Below, piece after piece: positions 28,129 to 37,397 of a DNA stretch of 64,000 nucleotides. The DNA is from Belliella alkalica (GTDB taxonomy: Bacteria; Bacteroidota; Bacteroidia; Cytophagales; Cyclobacteriaceae): the NCBI RefSeq assembly GCF_022549785.1, contig NZ_JAKZGO010000016.1, positions 1 to 64,000 of the forward strand, given 5' to 3'. The notes below the pieces were generated by a model. The model ran no database searches. It worked only from the letters and a program-made list of their open reading frames with translations, and had not been told where the DNA came from. The position numbers were made by a program, and so were the translations under genes. Within the stretch, counting starts at the first letter, position 1. The number at the start of each line of letters is the position of its first letter.

Positions 28129-29133
28129 ATGAATGTAAATATTCTAGCCATAGAATCATCATGTGATGAAACATCGGCTTCTATAATATCAAATGGCAAA
28201 ATACTTAATAATATTGTCGCCACGCAATCGGTTCACGAAAAATATGGTGGAGTAGTTCCTGAATTGGCCTCCAGAGCACATCAGCAGCATTTAATTCCTG
28301 TAGTAAACGAAGCAATTTCGAGTTCTGGTATCAATAAAAATGAATTATCTGCTATTGCATTTACAAAAGGGCCAGGTTTGATGGGCTCTTTGATGGTAGG
28401 TGTGTCTTTCGCCAAGTCATTTGCATATGCTTTGGGTATTCCCTTGATTGCGATCAATCACATGGAAGCGCATATCTTGGCACATTTTATTGATGAGCCA
28501 AAACCAAATTTTCCCTTCATTTGCTTGACTGTGAGTGGGGGGCATACACAACTTGTACTGGTGCGTGATCACCTAGATATGGAAGTAGTTGGGGAAACTA
28601 TGGATGATGCAGTAGGAGAGGCTTTTGACAAAACTGCCAAACTGATGGGCTTGCCTTATCCTGGAGGGCCGATTTTGGATAAATATGCCAAAGAAGGTAA
28701 TCCAACTGCATTTCAATTTCCAATATCAGACATGCCAGGACTTACCTTTTCTTTTAGTGGAATAAAAACAGCTGTTCTTTATTTCTTGAGAGATAATTTG
28801 AAAGAAAACCCAAAATTTGTGGAAGAAAATTTGGCTGATATTTGTGCTTCGATTCAACATACTTTGATCAAAACACTGATGCAAAAGCTAAAAAAAGCTG
28901 CCAAACAGTATAAAATAAAAGAAATCGCTATTGCTGGAGGAGTTTCTGCAAATTCAGGTTTGAGAAAAGAATTGGAAAACCTATCCAATCAATATGGATG
29001 GCAAGTCTATATTCCAAAATTCGAATATTGCACCGACAATGCCGCAATGATCGCAATGGCTGCACATTACAAATATCAAAAAAGTGAATTCTGTGGATTT
29101 GATGTCAGCCCAGAGGCTAGGATGAAGATATAG
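28129..29133 (+). CDS. tsaD: tRNA N6-adenosine threonylcarbamoyltransferase TsaD
   Basis: 334 residues, the standard length. It transfers the threonylcarbamoyl group to A37 of ANN-decoding tRNAs with TsaB and TsaE. Visible features: opening ILAIESSCDETSASII, GGVVPELASRAHQQH, metal-binding H111 and H115 in INHMEAHILAH, TVSGGHTQLVL, GEAFDKTAKLMGLPYPGG, and the C-terminal AIAGGVSANSGLR and YCTDNAAMIA. Start ATG 28129 is 12 bp from the start of divergent tamB, so the two promoters must overlap each other's leader or coding sequence. Confidence 0.97.
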   Translation: MNVNILAIESSCDETSASIISNGKILNNIVATQSVHEKYGGVVPELASRAHQQHLIPVVNEAISSSGINKNELSAIAFTKGPGLMGSLMVGVSFAKSFAYALGIPLIAINHMEAHILAHFIDEPKPNFPFICLTVSGGHTQLVLVRDHLDMEVVGETMDDAVGEAFDKTAKLMGLPYPGGPILDKYAKEGNPTAFQFPISDMPGLTFSFSGIKTAVLYFLRDNLKENPKFVEENLADICASIQHTLIKTLMQKLKKAAKQYKIKEIAIAGGVSANSGLRKELENLSNQYGWQVYIPKFEYCTDNAAMIAMAAHYKYQKSEFCGFDVSPEARMKI

Positions 29134-29619
29134 GGGTTTGTTTGAGGATGTTTTATATAAGAAATCAAAGATATACGGAACTTTGCTTCTAACTAAAGAA
29201 AGGCCTGATTTAGCTTAAATCCGATAATAATCGATATTTGATTCTCCTAGTTATTGAACTAAAGCGAGCAATCAAACCATAGATTGAAGCTGCTAGCAAA
29301 GAAGCTTGTATCATATAAAATGTATAAAAAATGGAATTAACCAACGAGTATAAATCGTAGTTAAGTACCTTGAAAAATAAAGTTAAAATATCGCAACTAA
29401 AGGCTGCAGTTTAAGTAAATGCTGAATTGATTGCTTTTAATGGGATTTGCCGAAGAATAAGAGCAAGAATTGAATAAATTGGAAGGTTAATAAAAAAACT
29501 TTCAATTCTAGCTCAATTAAAGGAAGGGATTTGGCCTAATTCATGCACATTGAGATTATCAGAAGAAAGACCAAAATTTAATTGTTTTGAATTCTTCTAA
29601 ATAAAATACTAAACCAAAT
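29134..29619. other. Gene-free gap containing repeat copy A
   Basis: 486 bases between tsaD and smpB. Copy A of the decayed repeat occupies 29169-29325. The remainder is AT-rich; no tmRNA or tRNA-like sequence is present despite the neighbouring smpB. Confidence 0.5.
29169..29325 (+). repeat. Decayed dispersed repeat, copy A
   Basis: Shares with copy B (52896-53084) the blocks GATATACGGAACTTTGC, CCTGATTTAGCTTA and GCAAAGAAGC in the same order and spacing. Its frames are broken by many stops (for example ELKRAIKP then stop, then IEAASKEA), so it is a more decayed version. Confidence 0.65.
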
Positions 29620-30084
29620 ATGAACAAAAAATTAAAGTTTGATAAAATCATCAACATCAAAAATAAGAAAGCAAGCCATGAATTTGAGTTTGTAGAGAAA
29701 TTTGTTGCTGGATTGGTCTTACGAGGTACTGAAATCAAGTCAATCAGAGAAGGTAAGGTGTCTCTGACGGAGGCTTATTGTTTTTTTAGAAGTGGCGAAC
29801 TTTTCATCAGACAAATGCATATAGCACCATATATCATGGCTGCTAGCTATAATCATGACGCAGTAAGAGAGCGTAAACTTTTGCTTAGCAAAAAAGAACT
29901 TGATAAATTAGAAACCAAATTTGCGGAGAAAGGACTTTCTATAATTCCTGTTCGTATATTTATCAACGACAAGGGTTTAGCAAAAATGGAAATTGCTTTG
30001 GGTAGAGGTAAAAAACTTCATGACAAAAGGCAAGATATCAAAGAAAAAGATCTTAAAAGAGAACTTAGTAAACTGGCTTATTAA
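29620..30084 (+). CDS. smpB: SsrA-binding protein SmpB
   Basis: 154 residues, typical length. It delivers tmRNA to stalled ribosomes (trans-translation). Conserved blocks: NKKASHEFEFVEKFVAGLVL, GTEIKSIREGKVSLTEAYC, AKMEIALGRGKKLHDKRQDI and the basic tail KEKDLKREL. Some 54 bp later begins the HNH gene in the same direction. The ssrA RNA itself is not in this window. Confidence 0.97.
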   Translation: MNKKLKFDKIINIKNKKASHEFEFVEKFVAGLVLRGTEIKSIREGKVSLTEAYCFFRSGELFIRQMHIAPYIMAASYNHDAVRERKLLLSKKELDKLETKFAEKGLSIIPVRIFINDKGLAKMEIALGRGKKLHDKRQDIKEKDLKRELSKLAY

Positions 30085-30137
30085 ACATTTCAATTCGACA
30101 GCATGTTTTTTAGTCAGTTTAGAATAATTGACTGATT

Positions 30138-30644
30138 ATGGAAAAGCGTGTGTTGGTATTGAATTTAGACCATTCTCCAGTAGCGGTAGTCACGGCTCAA
30201 AAAGCCATGACCCTTATTTTTTTGGAAAAAGTTAGTTGTTTGTCTTTTTATGATTCCTTTTCCATTCGGACTGTAGATCGTATTTTTCGCTATCCTGCCG
30301 TCATTAGACTCAATGAATACAAAAATATCCCATTCAAAGGCGTCTTGTTGAATAGAAATAATCTTTTCAAACGTGATGGGGGAGAATGCCAATACTGCGG
30401 ATCGAAGAAGAACTTAACCATAGACCACGTAGTGCCTCGATCCAAAGGAGGAAAAACCAATTGGTATAATCTTATCACAGCCTGCCATAGATGTAATGTG
30501 ATCAAAGGAGACAAAACTCCCGAACAAACCGGCTTAGTATTGAGAACCCAACCCTTCAAACCAAGCCTATCTTTTTTCTTGGCAGAGTATGCTGAAAGAA
30601 AAGCAGAGGAATGGCTTCCTTTTTTAGGAGTAAAAGCGTTTTGA
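30138..30644 (+). CDS. HNH endonuclease family protein
   Basis: 168 residues. An N-terminal beta-rich region (RVLVLNLDHSPVAVVTAQKA) precedes the HNH core at about residues 80-135: CQYCGSKKNLTIDHVVPRS, then GGKTNWYNLITACHRCN, giving two CxxC zinc knuckles around the DH and N of the beta-beta-alpha metal nuclease. This form is widespread as a housekeeping gene in Bacteroidetes and many other bacteria with no assigned job. No toxin or restriction partner lies alongside. The ATG at 30138 matches the family start. Confidence 0.9.
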   Translation: MEKRVLVLNLDHSPVAVVTAQKAMTLIFLEKVSCLSFYDSFSIRTVDRIFRYPAVIRLNEYKNIPFKGVLLNRNNLFKRDGGECQYCGSKKNLTIDHVVPRSKGGKTNWYNLITACHRCNVIKGDKTPEQTGLVLRTQPFKPSLSFFLAEYAERKAEEWLPFLGVKAF

Positions 30645-30696
30645 TAGACCTGTTTGGAATGGTTATTGACTTCAAAGCAAGAAAAAAATCAAAGCC

Positions 30697-33189
30697 TTGT
30701 TCAAAAATTCAGATATATTTCAATTAAGTTCAAAAGTAGTCCTAGGTTTTATTCTGGCTTCACTTTTGGTACTTACTGTAAGTGTAGTCACTTACATCAG
30801 TATCAAGAATCTACTGGAAACAGTAGAGAATCTTTCCGAACCGAATGAGAAGTTAAGACAACTTAATGGTCTCATGGCCGATGTCTATTTGTTGGACATG
30901 TCCAAAGCCAATAGAACTTCCGACAAAGACTCAGTTTTCAATGAGGCTTACGACAGGTTGGTCAAGCGATTGGCATCGCTAAAAGAGTCCGCTGATCATG
31001 ATTCTGAGATAGAAAGTTTCGAGAAGATCAACATCAATATTCAAGAATTGCTGGTTTCCTATGCCGGGCTGGAGGAAGTGAGGTATAGACTTACCAATAG
31101 GAATTTTAGCGAGCAAGCACTCAAAAGCATAGAAATAAAACTTCAAAGACAAGAGCAGTCTTCAAAAATGGACTTTTTGGATAAGATCAAGAGAAGAGAT
31201 CTTTTTGGTAACTTGGATAGTCTAAAGAAGGTGAGAGATGTCAACACAGATTTTGATACTAGTGAAGAATGGTCGCAGTTAGTAGAAGAGATCGAAGCTT
31301 CCATTCAATCAAAAAGTGGAGATAAAAACTCAAAAAAATCGGAATCAGACTCAATTCTAGTAGCAATGAAAAAGCTAATGACCGATCTATATAAAGATGA
31401 ACAACAGCTCAGGGATAATTTTGTCAACTTAGAAGCGAATTTGCAATTAAAAAATGCCGAGGTTTTTTCAGAAATCCAGAATCTTATCAGCAATATACAA
31501 ATGAACCTGCTTGTAGAATCAAGGTCCCAAAATGAATCTGCCTATAGTTTAACCTATACTGTTTCTATAGTTTTGGGAGGTTTGGTGTTTTTGGGCGTGA
31601 TAGGTTCACTTGGATTTGTTTTTAGTATACTGAAAGAAGTAAAAAAAGCAAAAACCTACAACGAGAAATTAGAGGAAGCCAAAAAGTACTCTGAAAATCT
31701 AGCCAAGGCCAAACAGGATTTTTTGGCTAATATGAGTCATGAAATAAGAAATCCGCTTCATGCTATCCAAGGTTTCCAAAAAGAATTGGAAAAATCTAAT
31801 TTAAACACAGATCAGCAGGATTTTATAAAGATGATTGGCTTTGCTTCCAAGACACTTATGGGGGTAGTCAATGATATTTTGGACTTCTCCAAATTGGAAG
31901 CAGGAAAAATTGAAATTGAGAGCAAAGCCTTTGATGGAAGGAAATTGTTTTTGGCGATCAAAAGTTTTTTTAGTTTCAAGGCTGAGGAAAAAAATATAGA
32001 TTTCAATTGGAATATAGATTTACCAAAGGATAAGTGGATAGTTGGGGATGAGCTTAGGATCAATCAGATTTTGAATAATTTAATTTCAAACGCCATTAAA
32101 TTCACATCCGAAGGATCTGTAAATGTTAATCTTAGTATTCACGATGAAAAGCTTTCTATTCTGGTAGAAGATACAGGGATAGGAATGGGAGAGGATCAGA
32201 TAGAAAATGTATTCAATGAATTCAATCAAGGTGACTCTTCGATTACAAGAAGATTTGGAGGTACTGGGTTGGGTCTTTCCATAGTCAAAAAGTTAGTAGA
32301 TCTTCAATCAGGGGAAATAAAGGTAGAAAGCGAACTTCAAAAAGGTACAAGAATTGAAATTCTGTTGCCTGTTCAATTTGAAGAAGCATCTGAAATAGAG
32401 ATGTTGGAAGAATCCACACATAAATATTCCCTGGAAGGGATTAAAATCTTGGTGGTAGATGATGATAAAATCGGTCTCAAGCTTATCAAATTGATATTGG
32501 AAGGGAATGGTGCTGAAGTTTTGGTGTACAATGGAGGAGTTGAATTTAGAGATAATTATAAGTCTTGGCCTTTTGATTTGGCATTTATTGATATTCAGAT
32601 GCCTGAAGTAAGTGGGGTACAAGTCTTGGATTTGATCAAAAATAGATTCAAAATTAATGACTCCAAAATACTTGCAATGACTGCAAATGTCTTTGCCAAT
32701 GAGCAAAAAGAAATAATCAATTCTGGGTTTGATGCCATATTGCTCAAGCCATTTGATGAGGATAAAATCATTGATCGAGTAGGTGAGATTTTGAAATTGA
32801 AGAAGGTTTTAAAGAAGAACACACAACAAAATAGTAAAACTGAATCAACTGTGACAATCGATTTGACTGATTTGAAGAGATTTTGTATGGGTGATGAAGA
32901 ATTGCTCTCAGAGGTGATTTCTGATTATTTGGAAAGTACTGCAAAAGATATCACAAATCTAAAATCAGCCTGTCAGAGCGAGGATTACGCACAAATCAGG
33001 GAAATTACCCACCAACTATCGAGCAGGCTAGGTCAGATTAAAGCAGATGCCTCTGGACGTGCAAAGGACATAGAAGTAGCCATCAAAGATGGAAATGTGG
33101 AAAATGTTATTGAGAAGGTAGAGGAACTAATACCACAGATTCAAAAGGTTTTGGCAAAACTGGAAGAATCATTGGAAACTTCAAGTTGA
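30697..33189 (+). CDS. Hybrid sensor histidine kinase with receiver and Hpt domains
   Basis: 830 residues from TTG 30697; upstream in-frame stop at 30667 leaves no ATG choice. Order: membrane helix 1 (VVLGFILASLLVLTVSVVTY, about 15-35), helical sensor part outside the membrane, helix 2 (SIVLGGLVFLGVIGSLGFVF near 290), HisKA with H348 in FLANMSHEIRNPLHAI, HATPase with GTGLGLSIVKKL, receiver with D632 in AFIDIQMPE, and Hpt with H772 in EITHQLSS. The chain H-D-H is a complete internal phosphorelay, so an external receiver is expected as the last acceptor. Tail-to-tail with the NtrC-type gene, 1 bp apart. Confidence 0.93.
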   Translation: MFKNSDIFQLSSKVVLGFILASLLVLTVSVVTYISIKNLLETVENLSEPNEKLRQLNGLMADVYLLDMSKANRTSDKDSVFNEAYDRLVKRLASLKESADHDSEIESFEKININIQELLVSYAGLEEVRYRLTNRNFSEQALKSIEIKLQRQEQSSKMDFLDKIKRRDLFGNLDSLKKVRDVNTDFDTSEEWSQLVEEIEASIQSKSGDKNSKKSESDSILVAMKKLMTDLYKDEQQLRDNFVNLEANLQLKNAEVFSEIQNLISNIQMNLLVESRSQNESAYSLTYTVSIVLGGLVFLGVIGSLGFVFSILKEVKKAKTYNEKLEEAKKYSENLAKAKQDFLANMSHEIRNPLHAIQGFQKELEKSNLNTDQQDFIKMIGFASKTLMGVVNDILDFSKLEAGKIEIESKAFDGRKLFLAIKSFFSFKAEEKNIDFNWNIDLPKDKWIVGDELRINQILNNLISNAIKFTSEGSVNVNLSIHDEKLSILVEDTGIGMGEDQIENVFNEFNQGDSSITRRFGGTGLGLSIVKKLVDLQSGEIKVESELQKGTRIEILLPVQFEEASEIEMLEESTHKYSLEGIKILVVDDDKIGLKLIKLILEGNGAEVLVYNGGVEFRDNYKSWPFDLAFIDIQMPEVSGVQVLDLIKNRFKINDSKILAMTANVFANEQKEIINSGFDAILLKPFDEDKIIDRVGEILKLKKVLKKNTQQNSKTESTVTIDLTDLKRFCMGDEELLSEVISDYLESTAKDITNLKSACQSEDYAQIREITHQLSSRLGQIKADASGRAKDIEVAIKDGNVENVIEKVEELIPQIQKVLAKLEESLETSS

Positions 33190-33190
33190 T

Positions 33191-34537
33191 TTATTCCAAT
33201 CCGTATTTGTTTATCTTGTTGTAGAGAGTTTTTCTGTCAATCCCAAGGATCTTAGCAGCTTTAGATTTATTGTATTTGACTTCTATCAAAGTCTTTTCTA
33301 TCAAATCCCTTTCTTGAGAGGCTATATCTCCTTTGTTATCAATTTCAATTTCTTCTTCGACTTTCTCAATTTTCTCAAAGTTTTTCAATTCGTCGGGAAT
33401 TACATCAGATTGAATTGAGTCAGTTTGGCTCAAAAGAACAGCCCTTCGGATAATATTCTTCATCTCCCTCAAATTCCCAGGCCAGGAGTATTGGTTGAAA
33501 ATAGCGATGACCTCATCTGAGAACCCTTGAATACTTTTGTTTAATCTAAGATTGCTTCCATGTAAAAATTGATTTGCAAAAACCATCAAATCTTCTTTTC
33601 TATCTCTAAGCGGAAGTGCTGTCAAAGAAAATTCATTTAATCTGTGGTATAAGTCTTCCCTGAATTTACCGTCACTTGACTGTTCTATTAATGTCTCATT
33701 CGTAGCAGCAATGATCCGTACATCTATTTCTATCTCTTGAGTTCCCCCAATTCTCCTTATTTTCCGCTCTTGGATTGCCCGCAATAATTTGATTTGGATG
33801 TCATATTCCAAATTTCCGATTTCGTCCAAAAAAATAGTACCTCCTTTAGCAGTTTCAAAATGTCCAACTCTACTGTCAGAGGCTCCAGTAAATGCTCCTT
33901 TCACATGTCCAAACAATTCACTTCCAGCCAACTCTTTTGACAAAGCTCCGCAATCAATGGCAATAAATGGATGTTCGCTTCTATTCGATTTTTGATGGAT
34001 TCTTTTGGAAATATATTCCTTCCCTGTGCCCGTTTCTCCAAGTACGATCACACTCAGTTCTGTAGGTGCTACCAGATTGATATGTTGCTCAATTTTTTTT
34101 GCTTCAAGGCTATTCCCAATAATATAATCGTCGATGATTATTGTCTTTTTTGTCTTGTCTTTAGGTGATTCTTTTTCCTCACCGCTCAAAGCTTCTCTGA
34201 CTGTAACAAGCAACTCATCTGGATTTATTGGTTTGGTTATATATTCGAAAGCTCCCATTTTCATGGCTTTCACAGCGATTCTTATATCAGAATAGTTTGT
34301 GATTAAGATTACTTCCGAACCTTTGACCTGCTCTTTCACTTTCTTAAGAACCTGAAGACCCGTTCCGTCAGGCAATCTAAAATCAGTGATGACAAGATGG
34401 ATGTCATTGGTTCTTAAATTATAATCAACATCAATCAGTTTTGTACAAGAGAAAACCTTAAAATCATTCTTCTCCAAAAAGTTTTGAATAATTCTGGAAT
34501 AAGTCAGGTCGTCTTCGACAAGTAATATGTTTTTCAT
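33191..34537 (-). CDS. Sigma-54-dependent response regulator (NtrC family)
   Basis: 448 residues. Receiver with D52 in VITDFRLPDG and K102 in ITKPINPDEL; AAA+ domain with Walker A GETGTGKE (167-174), the sigma-54 contact loop GAFTGA (214-219), Walker B GGTIFLDEIGNL; C-terminal Fis-type HTH (YNKSKAAKILGIDRKTLYNK). It should activate RpoN promoters when phosphorylated. Its receiver is notably similar to the single-domain receiver at 37398-37754 (shared LITxYxD and KPINPD.LL blocks). The convergent hybrid kinase is a candidate partner, but no proof is in the sequence. Confidence 0.93.
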   Translation of the reverse strand: MKNILLVEDDLTYSRIIQNFLEKNDFKVFSCTKLIDVDYNLRTNDIHLVITDFRLPDGTGLQVLKKVKEQVKGSEVILITNYSDIRIAVKAMKMGAFEYITKPINPDELLVTVREALSGEEKESPKDKTKKTIIIDDYIIGNSLEAKKIEQHINLVAPTELSVIVLGETGTGKEYISKRIHQKSNRSEHPFIAIDCGALSKELAGSELFGHVKGAFTGASDSRVGHFETAKGGTIFLDEIGNLEYDIQIKLLRAIQERKIRRIGGTQEIEIDVRIIAATNETLIEQSSDGKFREDLYHRLNEFSLTALPLRDRKEDLMVFANQFLHGSNLRLNKSIQGFSDEVIAIFNQYSWPGNLREMKNIIRRAVLLSQTDSIQSDVIPDELKNFEKIEKVEEEIEIDNKGDIASQERDLIEKTLIEVKYNKSKAAKILGIDRKTLYNKINKYGLE

Positions 34538-34577
34538 TTAAAAGCGCTAAATTATCATACAAGCTAACAAAAAAATA

Positions 34578-34604
34578 AAGGTATTGGAAAAAATCCAATA
34601 CCTT
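34578..34604. terminator. Intrinsic terminator of the small exported protein gene
   Basis: An 11-bp perfect stem (34578-34588 with 34594-34604) and a 5-nt A loop, followed on the minus strand by a T-rich run. It lies 30 bp past the stop of the gene at 34634-34969 and just upstream of the NtrC-type start. Confidence 0.8.
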
Positions 34605-34633
34605 ATATTCAATACCAATTAAAAAAATTGATA

Positions 34634-34969
34634 TTATTTGCTGGTGGTTTCTTTGATTTCTTTACCGTCGGCGTCATATTTTTTTACCCACTCCTCACCG
34701 GCTTTGTCAAATTTCACTTTGAAGTAGATGGCTCCTTCTTCATTGGTGTTTTTCCATGCTTCAGTGATGGTAAGGTTGGCTGTCTCAGTATCTTGTGCAA
34801 TTGTCTCTTTTACAAGAACAGGCAGATTCTCAGGGTCAACTTTCACTTTTTCTTGCTCTTGGGCAGTGATTTGAATTGCTTCCTTCTCAGCAATATTTGT
34901 GTTAGCAAATACTGGTGCTGATGCCATTCCTAAGAATAATAATGCGGGAATAATAAATTGAGTTTTCAT
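34634..34969 (-). CDS. Small exported protein, PepSY-like, unknown function
   Basis: 111 residues. Signal peptide MKTQFIIPALLFLGMASAPV ending FA-N. The mature part is acidic at first, then ENLPVLVKETIAQDTETA, TITEAWKNTNEEGAIYFKVK, KYDADGKEIKE. The pattern LP..V...I......T...EA....G..Y.V.....G....YDA.G resembles PepSY-like (DUF2874/BLIP-like) periplasmic proteins of Bacteroidetes. Function is unknown. Single gene with its own terminator; probably abundant. Confidence 0.75.
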   Translation of the reverse strand: MKTQFIIPALLFLGMASAPVFANTNIAEKEAIQITAQEQEKVKVDPENLPVLVKETIAQDTETANLTITEAWKNTNEEGAIYFKVKFDKAGEEWVKKYDADGKEIKETTSK

Positions 34970-35015
34970 TGTTTTGTTGGTTTAGTTAAAATTATACATT
35001 AGCAATAATTAATGA

Positions 35016-35174
35016 TCAAGGATTATAAAATCTGCTTTCCAGTTCATTTGAATAGAAAGTTTCTATCGAATAACTAATGTCATCAAATTTCTTTTTTTGG
35101 AAGCTATTGATACAAGCAACAGCAATTAAGAGAAATTGAAAGAACAAAGCTGATATGGTTATTATCCTTTTCAT
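35016..35174 (-). CDS. Possible small membrane or exported protein (52 residues)
   Basis: ATG 35174 to TGA 35016. The N-terminus is MKRIITISALFFQFLLIAVA followed by C21, then a polar tail beginning INSFQKKKFDDISY and ending SRFYNP. Basic start plus a hydrophobic stretch ending near a Cys would fit a short signal or lipoprotein anchor, although the box LIAVAC is not ideal. It lies in the same direction as and just upstream of the PepSY-like gene. Evidence is composition only; it may not be expressed. Confidence 0.35.
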   Translation of the reverse strand: MKRIITISALFFQFLLIAVACINSFQKKKFDDISYSIETFYSNELESRFYNP

Positions 35175-35398
35175 TTGATAATACAATATGAAAAGACAAT
35201 GCCAAAGACAAAAAAGGCTTTAAATGTTATTTTATATCACTATTCAAATCTGAAGTGTAGAAAAATTCCCCAATTTGTGTCCTTGATTTTTCACAAATTG
35301 GGTATGATTATTTTACCTGAGCGGTGAACTTTGAGCAAGAAAAAATCATTGATTAGATTACTAGATGAATTTGCTTCTTTATTCTTCCAAAAAAGAGC

Positions 35399-35406
35399 TA
35401 ACTTTG
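35399..35406 (+). promoter_or_regulatory. Putative -7 box for the long PurF gene
   Basis: TAACTTTG matches the Bacteroidetes housekeeping -7 consensus TAnnTTTG exactly and lies about 30 bp before the ATG at 35437. This is motif evidence only. Confidence 0.5.
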
Positions 35407-35436
35407 CGAGCTCAAATATAACTTTCGCCCTACCCA

Positions 35437-37320
35437 ATGAGTGATCAAATCAAACACGAATGTGGGATAGCCTTAATCAGGCTCCGAAAACCCCTTCAGT
35501 ATTATATTGATAAGTATGGTTCTCCTGCTTATGTGACCAATCGTCTCTATGTATTGATGCAAAAGCAAATCAATAGGGGACAAGATGGGGCAGGTATTGC
35601 CAATATAAAAATAGACACCAAACCAGGTACTAGATACATCAGTAGATATAGATCTATTGAGCCGCAAGCTGTGAATTTTATCTTTGATAAAATTCAAAAG
35701 AAATACAAAAAGGCTAGGAAACTTGGTGGTGACCAAGCATTGTATGATGCGAATTGGCTCAAAGACAATGTTGCATTCACAGGTGAAGTTTGGCTAGGAC
35801 ACCTTAGATATGGTACACACGGTGAGAATAGTATTGAAACTTGCCATCCATTTTTGAAGCAGAATAATTGGAGGAGTAGAAACCTTGTCATGGCTGGAAA
35901 TTTCAATATGACCAATGTGGAGGAGTTGTTCAGTCGATTAGTTGAGCTAGGTCAGCACCCTAAAGAGAAGACTGATACCGTCACAGTGATGGAAAAAATC
36001 GGTCATTTTCTTGATGAGGAAAACCAACGGATTTTTGATAAGTACAAGCAAGAGTATACCAACGAACAAATCACAGCTGTGATTGAAGATGAATTGGATG
36101 TTGCTAGGATATTGAGAAGATCATGTAGGGATTTTGATGGGGGCTATGCTATGGCAGGACTAATAGGTAACGGCTCTAGTTTCGTAGTTAGAGACCCAAC
36201 TGGCATTAGACCAGCTTATTACTATGCAGATGATGAAATCGTTGTAGTTGCTTCAGAAAAGCCCGCGATCAAATCAGCATTTGATATTGATTACAAGGAA
36301 ATCAAAGAGATTCAGCCCGGCTGTGCTTTGGTGATCAATAAAGATGGTAGCTTTGGAGAACATGAAATAATGCCTGCAAGGGAGAAAAAATCATGTTCAT
36401 TTGAAAGGATTTATTTTTCTAGAGGTACTGACCCGGATATTTATAGAGAAAGGAAACAGCTTGGAAAAGCGTTGATACCTCAGATTCTCAAAGCAATCGA
36501 TTTTGATCTCAAAAACACAGTTTTCTCTTACATTCCAAATACAGCAGAAACAGCCTTTTTAGGAATGATTGAAGGTATTGAGGACTATTTGAGTGCAAAA
36601 AGGAAAGAGGTTTTGTTGGAAGGCAAACCGCATTTAGAGGACTTGGAAGAGCTTTTGCACTTTAGGCCAAGAGTAGAAAAGCTGGTTAGCAAGGATGTTA
36701 AGCTGAGGACTTTTATCACCAACGACTCTGATAGGGATGCGATGGTGGCCAATGTTTATGACACGACGTATGAAGTGGTCAGATCGGGAATAGACACTTT
36801 GGTAGTCATTGATGACAGTATCGTGAGAGGGACTACACTTGAGAAAAGTATCTTGACCACATTGGATAAATTGAATCCAAAAAGAATTGTTATCGTTTCA
36901 TCAGCACCACAAATCAGATTTCCTGATTGCTATGGAATTGACATGTCAAAAATGAAAGAATTCATAGCCTTCAGAGCTACAATGGAATTGCTTAAAGACA
37001 AGGGCATGTCAAATTTGATAGATCAAATTTATGAAGATGCAAAATCTGGTAATGTTTTGGAAGTCAATTATGCAAAAGGATTGTACGAACCATTTACTGA
37101 CCAACAAATTTCTGATAAAGTAGCTGAAATCATTACCTCTGATAATATCAAAGCAGAAGTAAAAGTCATCTATCAAACAGTAGAAAATTTGCACAAAGCT
37201 TGTCCTGAACATCTGGGAGATTGGTATTTCACAGGGGATTTTCCTACACCTGGAGGAATGCGTGTAGTGAATAGAGCACTAGTGAATTATATAGAAGGAA
37301 AAGTCGAAAGGGCTTATTGA
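35437..37320 (+). CDS. purF: Amidophosphoribosyltransferase (long Bacteroidetes form)
   Basis: 627 residues. It catalyses the first step of purine synthesis, PRPP plus glutamine to phosphoribosylamine. Class II glutaminase half: after MSDQIKHE comes Cys9 (the nucleophile once the leader is removed), then NRGQDGAGIA, GHLRYGTHG and NFNMTNVEEL. PRPP half: TLVVIDDSIVRGTT near 454-468 and FPDCYGIDM. It is about 120 residues longer than E. coli PurF; the extra length lies in inserts between the two halves. Transcribed alone with a -7 box upstream and a strong terminator downstream. Confidence 0.92.
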   Translation: MSDQIKHECGIALIRLRKPLQYYIDKYGSPAYVTNRLYVLMQKQINRGQDGAGIANIKIDTKPGTRYISRYRSIEPQAVNFIFDKIQKKYKKARKLGGDQALYDANWLKDNVAFTGEVWLGHLRYGTHGENSIETCHPFLKQNNWRSRNLVMAGNFNMTNVEELFSRLVELGQHPKEKTDTVTVMEKIGHFLDEENQRIFDKYKQEYTNEQITAVIEDELDVARILRRSCRDFDGGYAMAGLIGNGSSFVVRDPTGIRPAYYYADDEIVVVASEKPAIKSAFDIDYKEIKEIQPGCALVINKDGSFGEHEIMPAREKKSCSFERIYFSRGTDPDIYRERKQLGKALIPQILKAIDFDLKNTVFSYIPNTAETAFLGMIEGIEDYLSAKRKEVLLEGKPHLEDLEELLHFRPRVEKLVSKDVKLRTFITNDSDRDAMVANVYDTTYEVVRSGIDTLVVIDDSIVRGTTLEKSILTTLDKLNPKRIVIVSSAPQIRFPDCYGIDMSKMKEFIAFRATMELLKDKGMSNLIDQIYEDAKSGNVLEVNYAKGLYEPFTDQQISDKVAEIITSDNIKAEVKVIYQTVENLHKACPEHLGDWYFTGDFPTPGGMRVVNRALVNYIEGKVERAY

Positions 37321-37367
37321 TAAGATAAAAAAAGAGAAGCCAAATCAGCTTCTCTTTTTTTATCTTA
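37321..37367. terminator. Strong bidirectional terminator
   Basis: A perfect 20-bp inverted repeat (37321-37340 with 37348-37367) and a 7-nt loop, with A and T runs built into the outer stem, lies directly after the PurF stop and before the convergent receiver gene. Confidence 0.9.
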
Positions 37368-37397
37368 GTTTATTAAAGTTGTCTAAGCTATCTCTTT

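Larger units (their letters stand above)
34970..35436. other. Gap before purF with one possible small gene and a promoter
   Basis: 467 bases. It holds a 52-codon open frame on the minus strand (listed separately) and, at 35399-35406, a perfect TAACTTTG box (consensus TAnnTTTG), 30 bp before the purF start. A TTTG at 35370-35373 could be the -33 element, though the 25-bp spacing is long. Confidence 0.5.

Noticed and set aside
29134-29619. Possible tmRNA (ssrA) next to smpB
   Set aside because: No tRNA-Ala-like acceptor or tag frame was found in the gap; only repeat copy A and AT-rich sequence.
30138-30644. HNH gene as part of a defence system
   Set aside because: The family is a widespread housekeeping form and no methylase, helicase or toxin gene lies near it.
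37321-37367. 20-bp inverted repeat as an insertion-element end or recombination site
   Set aside because: Its place between two convergent stops and its A/T-rich outer stem fit a bidirectional terminator.
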